This document shows, piece after piece, positions 18,038 through 29,096 of a DNA stretch of 48,039 bases. How positions within the stretch are numbered: position 1 is the first letter of the stretch; every line of letters starts with the position of its first letter. The DNA is taken from contig CAJBNH010000039.1 of assembly GCA_903955385.1 (NCBI GenBank), forward strand, positions 1 through 48,039. Reading direction: 5' to 3'. This stretch comes from an uncultured Myxococcales bacterium. Lineage in GTDB: Bacteria; Myxococcota_A; UBA9042. A program made the position numbers and the translations under genes. The notes under the pieces are model-generated. The model worked only from the letters and a program-made list of their open reading frames with translations, did no database searches and was not told the DNA's origin.

Positions 18038-18433
18038 ATGAGCATTCCCGCCAACCTGCTCTACACCCGTGACCATGAGTGGGCCCGCATCGAGGCCGAC
18101 GGCACCGTCACCATCGGCATCACCGACTTCGCCCAGAACTCGTTGGGCGGCATCGTCTACGTCGAGCTGCCCGCGGAAGGCGACACCGTCAGCGCCGGTC
18201 AGAGCATCGGCCAGATCGAGTCGACCAAGTCCGTGTCCGAGCTCTACGCCCCCATCGGCGGCGAAGTGGTCGAGACCAATGCCGAACTGGACTCGCAGCC
18301 CGACCTGCTGAACGCAGAGCCGTACCAGAAGGGCTGGATGGTCCGCCTGCAGCCGAGCGACAAGGCCGAGCTGGACGGCCTGATGACCGCCGCCGCCTAC
18401 GAGACGCACGTGGCCGAGTCCGCCGAGCACTAA
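18038..18433 (+). CDS. gcvH: Glycine cleavage system H protein (lipoyl carrier)
   Basis: 131 residues with an AAAGGAGAGG ribosome site. Small beta-barrel lipoyl carrier: YTRDHEWARIEADGTVTIGI at the start, LGGIVYVELPAEGDTV, and the lipoylated Lys64 in IESTKSVSELYAPIGGEVVE. It shuttles the aminomethyl group between GcvP and GcvT. It is the last gene of the folD-gcvT-gcvH run and converges with the ompA-like gene; the 93-base gap holds no clear terminator. Confidence 0.97.
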   Translation: MSIPANLLYTRDHEWARIEADGTVTIGITDFAQNSLGGIVYVELPAEGDTVSAGQSIGQIESTKSVSELYAPIGGEVVETNAELDSQPDLLNAEPYQKGWMVRLQPSDKAELDGLMTAAAYETHVAESAEH

Positions 18434-18526
18434 GCCTGCGCACAATCCCCTGACTTTCCTATAGGTTCGCCCGCTACTGTCGGGTGCGCCGCTGCGTGTG
18501 TTTGCTTCGGGATCAGGCCCGGCAAG

Positions 18527-19579
18527 CTACCGCGCGCGCATCCAATTCTTGGTCGGAAAGCCGCGGTTGGCGGGTGGCGGCTGCGTCGACAGCACGTACG
18601 AGGCACGGCGGTTGCGGATCTCGTCGGTCCCATCGGGCGTCGGGACCTTCAGCACGCCCTCGCCGAACCCCTGGAAGTGAATCGGGACGTTCAAGCCCTT
18701 CTTCGCGAACCACTGGGCGATCGAGTTGGCACGCTTCTTCGACAGCTCGATGTTGTCCGCCGGCTGGCCCACCGTGTCGGTGTAGCCGCCGATGTACAGC
18801 TCGATCGGCACCGCACCCGCCACCTTGCGCAATTCACCCATGATCTCGCCAAGTGGAGCGATGAGCTTGCCCTCTTCCGACGGCAGGATGTCCCACTTGT
18901 TCGTCTCGAAGACCACGTCTTCGTGCGGGATGTCGACGAACGTCACCGACTCGAGGCCGTTGAAGAACTCGGCGGGTTCGAACGCCTGCAGCATGAAGCG
19001 CGCCATCACCTCGTCGGGCTGCTGCTTCCACTCGACCGTCAGCGGCGTGCCAGGGGGGGCGCTCTGGAACTCCTTGACCACGGTCGCGATCGGGCTGCCG
19101 TTGTCGCCGATGATGTCGAGCTCGATCTTCCACGCCGGCTCGGACAGCCGCACGGTGATGCGGTGGTTCTCGGTGTCCACGTCCTCAGGCTTGATGTCGA
19201 TGCGCGGCGGCTGGCCGACCTTGACCTCGAACTCGGCGGGGAAGGGGCCGAACGACTCGCGCCCGGACTTGCCGAACAGGTTGCATTTGTAGACGAACAC
19301 GCCCTTTTCCTGAGGAATGACGATGCGTTTCTCAGCACCCGCGCGAATCGCTCCGGACCCCAACAGCACTTTCTTGCCGTCGGCGCGGGTGCAGTCGAAC
19401 TTGGTGAACGCGAGCGGGATGGTGGGCTGCAGGATGATCTCGGGCTTCTCCTTGCCGAACAGGGCCTTGGTCTTGACGCCAAAGCCAAGGTCGTCTGCGG
19501 AGATCTGCGCGTGAGCGACGACGGGAGCCAGCGTCAGGGCAAGGACAGCGGCCAGGAAGAACAGGCGGGCGCAATGCAT
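18527..19579 (-). CDS. OmpA-like peptidoglycan-associated protein
   Basis: 350 residues from the ATG at 19579 (GGAGG at good distance, start of the signal peptide MHCARLFFLAAVLALTLAPV, cleavage near AHA-Q). Residues about 25-215 form an unfamiliar beta-rich N-terminal domain with two Cys. The C-terminal 120 residues are an OmpA domain: VVFETNKWDILPSEEGKLIA, LYIGGYTDTVGQPADN, LSKKRANSIAQWFAKKG, and EIRNRRASYVL, containing the Asp and Arg used to bind diaminopimelate. It is a periplasmic or outer-membrane cell-wall anchor. The 221-base stretch to aspS (19580-19800) must hold its promoter. Confidence 0.88.
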   Translation of the reverse strand: MHCARLFFLAAVLALTLAPVVAHAQISADDLGFGVKTKALFGKEKPEIILQPTIPLAFTKFDCTRADGKKVLLGSGAIRAGAEKRIVIPQEKGVFVYKCNLFGKSGRESFGPFPAEFEVKVGQPPRIDIKPEDVDTENHRITVRLSEPAWKIELDIIGDNGSPIATVVKEFQSAPPGTPLTVEWKQQPDEVMARFMLQAFEPAEFFNGLESVTFVDIPHEDVVFETNKWDILPSEEGKLIAPLGEIMGELRKVAGAVPIELYIGGYTDTVGQPADNIELSKKRANSIAQWFAKKGLNVPIHFQGFGEGVLKVPTPDGTDEIRNRRASYVLSTQPPPANRGFPTKNWMRAR

Positions 19580-19800
19580 CGGGAACCTCCGGGGGAAAGC
19601 CGGGTAAAGCCTAGCACGTGATGCAAGACGCGGGGAGCGGTGGGGGGATTCGGTTTGGCTGAAGGCGGGCTCGCACCCGAACCTGACCGGCAGTGTCGGC
19701 AGGAGGACCGGCCACGGCCAGCGTCCACCCGCGCCAAACACAATAGGCACATCATTCCAATGGGTAATGGTCTGGGTTCGCGGCCGCCTGTGAAGCGCCC

Positions 19801-21588
<1,788 letters not shown>

Positions 21589-21727
21589 GGCTGAATCCTG
21601 TGTGCTCGAGGTGCTGGAGAGCGAGGCGAAGTATGGTAGGGCTGGCCTCGACTTCCCGCAACCCGCCGTCTACCCTTCGCGCACGCGATTTCGCTCTGGA
21701 CGCAACCCCGTTCCAAGGACTTTTCCA

Positions 21728-24721
21728 GTGCCAACTCACGGCCTTCGCCACTTGACCACCGCCTCGGCCGCCGCGGGTTTGTGCGTCCTGCTGCTCGGCA
21801 TCTCAGCCCCGGCCGCGCCCGCCGTCTGGCCACTACCGCCGCCGCTGGCCCTCGACCGCTTCACGCTGGACAACGGCATGCGCGTCGTCGTGCAGACCGA
21901 CCGGTCGGCTCCCGTGGTCGCGCTTGGCTTGATGGTCGATGCGGGTGCCCGCGACGAAACGCCTGGATTGTCCGGACTTGCGCACTTCTTCGAGCACATG
22001 ATGTTCCAGGGGTCGCGACGGGTCGCGAAGATGGAGCACTTCACCGCGCTGGAGGCAGTCGGCGCCGACCTGAATGCCTCGACCTCGACCGACCGCACCT
22101 GGTACTACGAGGTGGTGCCCAAGCCCGCGCTGGAGCTCGCGTTGTGGCTCGAGGCCGACCGCTTTGCCGCCCTGCAGATGGACCCCGCCAACGTCGACAA
22201 CCAGCGGGCGACGGTGCTCGAGGAGCGCAAGGAGCGCAACGAAAACACGCCCTACGCCGCCTCGCAGGAGACGCTGGAGCGCCTGGCCTTCACCTCGTGG
22301 GCGCTGGGCCACCCCGTCATCGGCGAGCCGCAGGATCTGGAGCGCGCGCCCGTCGAGGCGTTTCAAGCCTTCTGGGAGCGGTGGTACTCGCCCAACAACG
22401 TGATCTGCGTGCTGGCGGGCGACATCACCGTCGACGAGGCCAAGTCGCTGTTGGGCAAGTCGTTGGGCCGCCTACAGAATCGCGCGACCGTCGACCGGCC
22501 TCCGCTGCCCAAGGACTTGCCTCCCGCCGCGGTCTACCTGCCGTCGGCGCCGACGCGCACGCATGTTCTGAGCGTCCACGAGGAGAAGCTGGGCAAGACC
22601 CCCGCCCTGCATCTGGGCTGGCGGGTGCCGGCGTATCCCCACGACGACGCGCTGGTGCTGGACCTGCTGGCCGAGCTGCTGGCGGGCAGTGACGCAAGCC
22701 GACTGGAGAAGCGGCTGGTGCGCGAGAAACCCCTTGCCACACGCTACTATGCAACGACCCACGGGCGGCGCGACCTGGACCTGTTCCAGATCTACGTCGA
22801 GCTGGCAGACGTCAAGCCCAAGGCACTAACCGAGGTGCGGCAGCGGATTCGCAGGGAACTCGAGGATCTGGCGCGCCGTGGCCCGACCGCCGCTGAGCTC
22901 GACCGCGCCAAGGTGGCCTTCGAAACGGGCTATGTCTTCGCGTCGCTGGGCGTGGGGCGGCGGGCCGAGCTGCTGGCGACCTTCGAGCTGACGACCGGCG
23001 ACGCCCATGCGTTGGGCCAAGTGCTGCAACGGTACCGCTCGGTGTCGGCGGCCGACGTGCAGCGGGTGGCGCGCGACCTGCTGGACTGGGACCTTGGTGT
23101 GGAAGTGCAGGCGCTGCCTCAGGGTTTTCCGACGCCGCACGGAGCCGTCGTGCCGCGCCTGGCACCGCCGCCGCCTCCGCCGGCCGCCCTGAGCGAGATC
23201 CTCGCCCGTGACCTGGCCACACGACGCGCCGCCGAGCATCGGCAAGGGCAAGTACCTCCACGGATTCCGCCCGTGGATGCGCCCAGACCGACGGTGCCGG
23301 ACCTGGCTGACGCGATCTTTCCCACGCCCGTCGTTCAACAAGTGGCCGGGGTGCGGGTGGTGATCGTGCCGCGCCACCAAGCGCCCGCGGTGTTCGTGCG
23401 CTGGGTGTTGCCCGGCGGGAAGACCCGGGAATTCGCTGGCAAGGACGGCAAGTTGCAGTGGCCGGAGGGCACGCTGGAGCTGGCGGCCGATCTGGCGCTG
23501 CAGGGCACGCGCAGCCACCCCGGGACCCGGTTTGCCGAGACGTTGGGGGCCCACGGTGGCGCGATCTCGCTGACGGCGCTGGCCGACGCGGTCGTCGTCG
23601 ACGGGCAGGTGCTGAGCCATCAGCTGACGCCCTATCTGGACTTGCTGCGAGAAGTGCTGACGGAGCCGACGCTTGCCGCCAAAGATCTCGCAAGCTTGAA
23701 GCGGCGTTACCACGCGTCGCTGGAAAATGACGAGGCCGACCCGGCCACCGTCGCGGACAAGCTGGCGCAGCGGCTGGTGTTCGGTGTCACGATGGCCGGC
23801 GCGCCGCACCCCTACGGTTCATCGGGTCCGACGCTCGACTCACTGGCGGCCATCGGGTCAGCGCAAGTCCGCGCAGCGACACTGGATGCGCTGTCTCTGG
23901 GCGGCAGCACGCTGGTCGTGGTGGGCGACGTCGACGCCGCGGATCTGGCCGCGCAGCTGCAGCGTGCGTTCGGCAAGGCGCTCGATCGAACGGTGCCCGT
24001 GCCCCCTGCCCCACCGCCCCCAGTCGCCGAAGCCGCCGCGTGCCATGTGGTCGACGTGGCCGACGCGGGTCAGGCGGCGCTGGTGATCGCGTGGCCGGCG
24101 CCGCCGCGTCAGGTGCAGAATCGGGTGGACATCGCCGTGGCCAATCAGGTTTTGGGCGGGTCGGCCTCGTCGCGCCTGTTTCAGGAGCTGCGGGAGAAAC
24201 GCGGCCTCTCGTACGGCATCTACAGCAGCTGGTCGGGCCGTCGCCACGCGGGTGAGTGGTCGGTGACGGGTTCGGTGCGGCCGGACTCTGCGGGCGAGGC
24301 GCTGGCGGCGATTCGCGCAGAGGTGCGTCGGGCGCGCGAAGTCGCGGCGTCTCCGGACGAGGTGCTGGCAGCCCGGCGGTACCTTGGGGGACAGTTTGCG
24401 TTTGCCCTTGCGGCGGGTGACGAAGTCGCGGATCGACTCGCGGCGATTCCTCTGTATGATCTGCCGCCAGACGCTTGGACCCGCCTGCCGGAAACGCTGC
24501 GAGCAGCGACGCCGGAGCGGGTGCTGGCGGCGACACGCGACCATCTGGGTCAGGGCCCGGAAACGGCAGTGATCGTCGGACCGATCAGCGAAATGGGCGC
24601 CGATCTGAATGCGGCGTGCCCCACGGTTGTTCATCACGACGCACGAGGACACATCGTCCCCGCCCCCGGTCTCCCCGCCGCGCCCCCCACGCCGAAGCTG
24701 TCGCCCAGGAAGAGCCCATGA
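21728..24721 (+). CDS. M16-family metallopeptidase, two-half fused form
   Basis: 997 residues from a GTG at 21728 (AAGGA about eight bases upstream), which starts a signal peptide (HLTTASAAAGLCVLLLGISA). The N-terminal half is the active one: inverted zinc motif HFFEH (residues 86-90, GLSGLAHFFEHMMFQGS) with the distal Glu in VLEERKERNEN. A Pro-rich linker (APPPPPPAALSEI) leads to a second half that lacks the motif (ELAADLALQGTR) but keeps the scaffold (ANQVLGGSASSRLFQELREK, RGLSYGIYSSWSG). Such active/inactive halves form one peptidase chamber, as in pitrilysin relatives. Probably periplasmic. It overlaps the next gene by four bases (ATGA). Confidence 0.92.
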   Translation: MPTHGLRHLTTASAAAGLCVLLLGISAPAAPAVWPLPPPLALDRFTLDNGMRVVVQTDRSAPVVALGLMVDAGARDETPGLSGLAHFFEHMMFQGSRRVAKMEHFTALEAVGADLNASTSTDRTWYYEVVPKPALELALWLEADRFAALQMDPANVDNQRATVLEERKERNENTPYAASQETLERLAFTSWALGHPVIGEPQDLERAPVEAFQAFWERWYSPNNVICVLAGDITVDEAKSLLGKSLGRLQNRATVDRPPLPKDLPPAAVYLPSAPTRTHVLSVHEEKLGKTPALHLGWRVPAYPHDDALVLDLLAELLAGSDASRLEKRLVREKPLATRYYATTHGRRDLDLFQIYVELADVKPKALTEVRQRIRRELEDLARRGPTAAELDRAKVAFETGYVFASLGVGRRAELLATFELTTGDAHALGQVLQRYRSVSAADVQRVARDLLDWDLGVEVQALPQGFPTPHGAVVPRLAPPPPPPAALSEILARDLATRRAAEHRQGQVPPRIPPVDAPRPTVPDLADAIFPTPVVQQVAGVRVVIVPRHQAPAVFVRWVLPGGKTREFAGKDGKLQWPEGTLELAADLALQGTRSHPGTRFAETLGAHGGAISLTALADAVVVDGQVLSHQLTPYLDLLREVLTEPTLAAKDLASLKRRYHASLENDEADPATVADKLAQRLVFGVTMAGAPHPYGSSGPTLDSLAAIGSAQVRAATLDALSLGGSTLVVVGDVDAADLAAQLQRAFGKALDRTVPVPPAPPPPVAEAAACHVVDVADAGQAALVIAWPAPPRQVQNRVDIAVANQVLGGSASSRLFQELREKRGLSYGIYSSWSGRRHAGEWSVTGSVRPDSAGEALAAIRAEVRRAREVAASPDEVLAARRYLGGQFAFALAAGDEVADRLAAIPLYDLPPDAWTRLPETLRAATPERVLAATRDHLGQGPETAVIVGPISEMGADLNAACPTVVHHDARGHIVPAPGLPAAPPTPKLSPRKSP

Positions 24722-25344
24722 ATCGCAAGCTTATGATTTCCGCCGTTCTGCTGTGCTGCGTGGCGTGGCTGGGGACGGCGTTCGCGCAAGCCCCGTCCGA
24801 CGAGCCGCCTCCGTCGCGGTCGGCGCAGACCGGCGCGGTGCTGGCCCTGCTGCAGGCGCCACACCCCAAGGTCGAGGCGCGCCACCTGCAGCGCATCGGT
24901 CCGGACGTCAACACAATCCTTGTAGAGTTCGCCACTTCGACCACTGCCGAACCTCCGGTTCGCCTGCGCGCGATGGCGTGGCTGCAGCACTTCCCGACCC
25001 CGCAGACCCGCGCGGTGCTGCTGGACATCCTGCGGGCCCGCGATGCGCGTGTGACGGAGAAGCGGATCTGCCTGCGCGCCCTCTCTGCCGCGTTTGGCGT
25101 CGAGGTCCTGCCGGTGGTGCGCGAGCACCTCGAAAGCCGCAATCCGCTGGTGCGCGAGGCCGCCGCCTTGGCCTTGGGTGACATCGACGACCTGCGGGTG
25201 CGCGAGATCCTGATGGACCACGTAGACCGCGAAAAGGATGCCACCGTGCGCGATGCCGTGATGGCCAGCCTGCAGCGTATCGAGGAACGCGAGACCGCTC
25301 GCGCCCGCCCCAGCCCGGCCGCGCCCACGAACCGCGGTCGCTGA
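24718..25344 (+). CDS. Secreted HEAT-repeat protein
   Basis: 208 residues starting within the stop of the M16 gene (ATGA overlap), so translation is coupled. Signal peptide MNRKLMISAVLLCCVAWLGT, cleavage near AFA-Q. The mature protein is alpha-helical HEAT-like repeats (PPVRLRAMAWLQHFPTPQTR, VLPVVREHLESRNPLVREAA, ALALGDIDDLRVREIL, DATVRDAVMASLQRIEE). Probably a periplasmic partner or adaptor of the M16 peptidase; that pairing is inferred from coupling only. The tail is Arg/Pro/Ala-rich. Confidence 0.8.
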   Translation: MNRKLMISAVLLCCVAWLGTAFAQAPSDEPPPSRSAQTGAVLALLQAPHPKVEARHLQRIGPDVNTILVEFATSTTAEPPVRLRAMAWLQHFPTPQTRAVLLDILRARDARVTEKRICLRALSAAFGVEVLPVVREHLESRNPLVREAAALALGDIDDLRVREILMDHVDREKDATVRDAVMASLQRIEERETARARPSPAAPTNRGR

Positions 25345-25425
25345 CTTGCGAATCCACGGATTCTCTGTTGTCCTCTCTCCCCCCCCGGTATGCAGCCGGG
25401 CCACCACGCTCAGGAGCCTGCCCCC

Positions 25426-26331
25426 ATGACCTTTCGACTCGAAGGCACGATGACCGCGCTCGTCACCCCGATGCGGGACGACGCCGACCGCAGCCTGGAC
25501 TTGCCCGCTCTGGCGCGGCTGGTCGAGCAGCAAATCGCAGGCGGCATCGAGGGTTTGGTCGCATGTGGCACCACGGGTGAGGCGGTGACGCTGTCGGACG
25601 AGGAGTACGCTCTGGTGGTCGGCGGCGTGGTCAAGCTGGCGCACGGTCGCGTTCCGGTCGTCGCGGGTGCGGGCTCGAACAGCACGGCCAAGACGATCGC
25701 CAACGCGCGCCTGGCCGAGTCGCTGGGCGTCGATGCCCTGCTGGTGGTGACGCCGTACTACAACAAGCCGACCCAGGCGGGCCTGCTGGCGCACTTCCGC
25801 GCGGTCGCCGACGCCGTGAAGACCCCGATCATCCTGTACAATGTCCCGGGCCGTACCGGCTGCAACCTGCTGCCGGCCACCGCGGCCGAGCTGGCCAAGG
25901 ATCCGCGGTTCGTGGGCGTCAAGGAGGCCTCGGGCTCGCTCGATCAGGTGCAGGAAATCGTAGGGCGTGTGGCCGCCTTGGGCCGCGAGGACTTTGGCGT
26001 CGTGTCGGGAGAGGACGGCCTGAACGTGCCGATCTACTCGGTGGGTGGCCGCGGCGCGATCTCCGTCGCGTCGAACCCCGCGCCGACCCTGACGACGGCC
26101 CTGTACCGCCTGTTCCGCGCCGGTCGGACGGCAGAAGCCGGACGCGGCCAGGTGGCCCTGCACGGCTTCATCAAGACCCTGTTTTCTGAGCCCAATCCGC
26201 AGCCCGCCAAGATGGCGATGCACCTGTTGGGGCTGATGGAGCCGGTGACGCGGCTGCCGCTGCTGACCGCCCTGCCCGCGACGACCGAACAGCTGCGCAA
26301 GGACATGAAGGCCCTGGGCCTGCTCGCCTAG
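25426..26331 (+). CDS. dapA: 4-hydroxy-tetrahydrodipicolinate synthase
   Basis: 301 residues from the ATG at 25426 with AGGAG upstream. Class I aldolase that condenses pyruvate and aspartate semialdehyde, the first step to lysine and diaminopimelate. Signatures: GLVACGTTGEAVTLSDEEYA, VVTPYYNKPTQAGLLAHF, the Tyr in ILYNVPGRTGCN, and the Schiff-base Lys in FVGVKEASGSLDQ. A SVGGRGAISVASN loop follows. It is 27 bases before the PP2C gene. The link to cell wall supply fits the nearby envelope genes, but nothing shows co-regulation. Confidence 0.95.
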   Translation: MTFRLEGTMTALVTPMRDDADRSLDLPALARLVEQQIAGGIEGLVACGTTGEAVTLSDEEYALVVGGVVKLAHGRVPVVAGAGSNSTAKTIANARLAESLGVDALLVVTPYYNKPTQAGLLAHFRAVADAVKTPIILYNVPGRTGCNLLPATAAELAKDPRFVGVKEASGSLDQVQEIVGRVAALGREDFGVVSGEDGLNVPIYSVGGRGAISVASNPAPTLTTALYRLFRAGRTAEAGRGQVALHGFIKTLFSEPNPQPAKMAMHLLGLMEPVTRLPLLTALPATTEQLRKDMKALGLLA

Positions 26332-26358
26332 GCGAGCCCCCGCGAGGAAGATCGAGCG

Positions 26359-27513
26359 ATGTACAAGGTCCTCGCACATGGCGCGACCAACGTCGGCTGC
26401 GTGCGCAAGAACAACGAGGACACGTTCCGCCTGGCCCCGGACGCCGGCCTTTTTCTGGTCTGCGACGGCATGGGTGGACACGCCTCTGGTGAAGTGGCGA
26501 GCCAGATCGCGGCCGACGCGATGGTGCGCTTTGTCGCCTTGGACCGGCATCGCCCGGATTTCGAGTGGCCGGCAGCCTCGCGCCACATGCCCACGGAAGA
26601 AGCGCGGACGTTGGACGCTGCCGTGCGCCAGGCCAACCTCGAGGTCTACGTCCACTCGCTGGGCCACCCGGCGCACAAGGGCATGGGCACGACGATCGTG
26701 AGCCTGCTGGCGGGCACCGACGCGCTGGGTGTCGTCCATGTTGGGGACAGTCGCATCTACCGGATGCGCGACCGCGAGCTGGAGCAGGTCACCGACGACC
26801 ACAGCCTGCTGAACCACTATATGCGGACCCGCGCGATGACGGCGGAGCAGATCAGCACGTTCCAAGGCAAGAACGTGATCGTGCGCGCAGTTGGACTGCA
26901 CGAGACGGTGGAGCCTGAGGTGCAGTCGATCCCCTACCGGGCTGGCGATCTGTACCTGCTGTGCACGGACGGCCTGACGGACATGGTGGGCGACGAGCAG
27001 ATCGCCGAGGTGCTCCGCGACCGCTCTGAGGTGTTGCAGGAAGGTGCTGACGAGCTGATTCGGCTGGCGCTGGAGGCCGGGGGCAAGGACAACGTCTCAG
27101 TCCTGCTTGCGCGCATCATCGTCCACGTTCCCGTCGCCTCGCATCGCCGCAAGACTGAGCCCTACAAGGCCAGTTTCGGCGACACCAGCCCTGGCTTCGA
27201 TGTCCGCAAGTCCGCGTTCAGCGACACGATGACCGGCACGTCCCCCACTGTGAGGCCGCGGCAACCGAACTGGGGCTTTGCCCGCACCGATATCGCCCCA
27301 CCGCGTCCAAGCAGCCAGCCGGTGCAGCTGCCGGACAGCGCCCCCGCCCCCCAGACGCCCACGTCGGTGGAGCCCACCCTTCGCATGGTGCGCCCGTTCG
27401 CCAAAACCCCCGTGGACGGTGTGAAGCGGGTTCGCGCAAACGACGAGACCCCGGCGATCGGCTCGCCGGTGCCGCGCAAGGAAGATCTGGAACGTGACCC
27501 TTCGCAGAGTTGA
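26359..27513 (+). CDS. PP2C-type serine/threonine phosphatase
   Basis: 384 residues. The catalytic domain (1-255) shows all metal-site motifs: VRKNNEDTFRLAPDAGLFLV, CDGMGGHASGEVAS, GMGTTIVSLLAG, VVHVGDSRIYRMRD, LCTDGLTDMVGDEQI, and GGKDNVSVLLARI. It resembles Stp/PrpC phosphatases that reverse Hanks-type kinases. Residues about 262-384 are a Pro/Thr/Ser-rich, disordered-looking tail (SSQPVQLPDSAPAPQTPTSV), unusual for the family and perhaps a phosphorylation or interaction region. Myxobacteria-like genomes carry many such kinases; none is in the window. Confidence 0.93.
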   Translation: MYKVLAHGATNVGCVRKNNEDTFRLAPDAGLFLVCDGMGGHASGEVASQIAADAMVRFVALDRHRPDFEWPAASRHMPTEEARTLDAAVRQANLEVYVHSLGHPAHKGMGTTIVSLLAGTDALGVVHVGDSRIYRMRDRELEQVTDDHSLLNHYMRTRAMTAEQISTFQGKNVIVRAVGLHETVEPEVQSIPYRAGDLYLLCTDGLTDMVGDEQIAEVLRDRSEVLQEGADELIRLALEAGGKDNVSVLLARIIVHVPVASHRRKTEPYKASFGDTSPGFDVRKSAFSDTMTGTSPTVRPRQPNWGFARTDIAPPRPSSQPVQLPDSAPAPQTPTSVEPTLRMVRPFAKTPVDGVKRVRANDETPAIGSPVPRKEDLERDPSQS

Positions 27514-27580
27514 CGCAGACGCCCACCGCGTGTAGGCAGGCGCCCCGTTGGCAATCGCCACCCCCCACTAGAGGCATTTC

Positions 27581-29071
27581 ATGGCAAAGCTAGGACTCGA
27601 ATCCCACATCGTCGACCAGGGCGTCCACAAGCGCACCGTGCAGCGTTTCCGCGACAAGGGCATCGCCCTGCCGACGTTCGCTCAGCTCGAGAACCCCTCG
27701 ATCATTCCCGCGCATATCCGCGAGCAGCTGGCCAAGGTCGAGCCCGACGCGGCGCACCCCCTGAACCTGTTCCGCATCCACTGGTACAACAGCGCGGATC
27801 GCAAGAGTCTTGCCGCTGTGCCGGGTTACGTGGTGCTGCCACCGTCGCTGACCGGCGTGAAGGCCCCGATTCTGGTCGCGCTGGGCGAGCGCTTTCCGAT
27901 GATCGAAGCCCACAAGGTGCTGGCGGCCTATGGCTGCCTGGCGCCGCGACTGGTGACCGGCCAGTTCGATCCGACGCGAGACCTCGCGATCTGGCCTTCG
28001 ACGGGCAACTACTGCCGCGGTGGTGTGGCCGTGTCGCGCATCATGGGCTGCCGCGGCGTCGCGATCCTGCCCGAAGAGATGAGCAAGGAGCGCTTTGCCT
28101 GGCTGGATCGCTGGGTCTCGCAGCCCGAGGACGTCATCAAGACGTTCGGCAGCGAGAGCAACGTCAAGGAAATCTACGACAAATGCGCCGAGTTGGACGC
28201 CCAGCCTGAGAACGTGATCTTCAATCAGTTCTGCGAGTTCGGTAACGTGCTGGTGCACTACACCGCCACCGGCAAGGCGCTGGGTCACATCTACGAGGAC
28301 GTGCGCAACAGCCACCCCGGCCTCGAATTGTTCGCCTACGTGTCGGCGACCGGCTCGGCCGGCACCCTCTCCGCCGGTGACCGGCTGAAGGACGACTACG
28401 GCGCGCGCATCGTCGCCGTCGAGGCCGCCGAGTGCCCCACGCTGCTGAAGAACGGCTTCGGCGCCCACAACATCCAGGGCATCGGCGACAAGCACGTGCC
28501 GTACGTCCACAACGTCTTCAACACCGACTTCGCGGTCGGCGTGTCGGATGCCGCGTCGGACAGCCTGTTCTACCTGTTCAATACCGACGTGGGCCGCAAG
28601 TACCTGGCCCAGCGCCGCGGGGTTCCGGCTGAGGTTCTCGCCGCCCTGCCATCGTTCGGTTTCTCGGGCATCGCCAACGTGCTGGCCGCCATCAAGGTCG
28701 CCAAGTACTACGATCTCGGCCCGGATCAGGCGCTGATCACGGTCGCCACCGATGGCTCGGCCATGTACTCGACCGAGAAGCAGAAGATCCTCGAGCAGCG
28801 CTTCCACAACCGCTTCGACGACGTCGACGCCGGTCAGGTGTTCGGCCAGTACATGCTGGGTCAGGGCGTCGATTGGCTGCAGGAGCTGACGCGCGAGGAC
28901 CGTGAGCGCATCTTCAACCTCGGCTATTTCACTTGGGTCGAGCAGCAGGGCGTCTCGCTGCCCGAGTTCATCGCCCGCCGGGACCAGAAGTTCTGGCGCG
29001 ACCTGCGCAAGGTCGTCCCCGAGTGGGACCGCCTGATCAACGAGTTCAACGCCGAGTCTGGCGTACTCTGA
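27581..29071 (+). CDS. Fold-type II PLP-dependent enzyme (cysteine-synthase-like)
   Basis: 496 residues, no signal. [14 protein letters not shown] carries the likely PLP Lys112, and [20 protein letters not shown] (about 137-156) is the phosphate/Asn loop, giving the SxxK...STGN order of the tryptophan-synthase-beta superfamily. A glycine loop [17 protein letters not shown] follows near 262. An unusually long C-terminal region (about 400-496) has [20 protein letters not shown]. Genomes often label these 'PLP-dependent protein subunit beta'. Substrate unknown. The next gene, 25 bases downstream, is another fold-type II enzyme, so the two probably act together. Confidence 0.85.
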   Translation: MAKLGLESHIVDQGVHKRTVQRFRDKGIALPTFAQLENPSIIPAHIREQLAKVEPDAAHPLNLFRIHWYNSADRKSLAAVPGYVVLPPSLTGVKAPILVALGERFPMIEAHKVLAAYGCLAPRLVTGQFDPTRDLAIWPSTGNYCRGGVAVSRIMGCRGVAILPEEMSKERFAWLDRWVSQPEDVIKTFGSESNVKEIYDKCAELDAQPENVIFNQFCEFGNVLVHYTATGKALGHIYEDVRNSHPGLELFAYVSATGSAGTLSAGDRLKDDYGARIVAVEAAECPTLLKNGFGAHNIQGIGDKHVPYVHNVFNTDFAVGVSDAASDSLFYLFNTDVGRKYLAQRRGVPAEVLAALPSFGFSGIANVLAAIKVAKYYDLGPDQALITVATDGSAMYSTEKQKILEQRFHNRFDDVDAGQVFGQYMLGQGVDWLQELTREDRERIFNLGYFTWVEQQGVSLPEFIARRDQKFWRDLRKVVPEWDRLINEFNAESGVL

Positions 29072-29096
29072 TCCTCACCCGACAGGGAAATGCACC

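Noticed and set aside
25350-25363. GAATCCACGGATTC hairpin after the HEAT gene as a terminator
   Set aside because: The stem is only 5-6 bp and the following T-rich part is interrupted by C; too weak to call.
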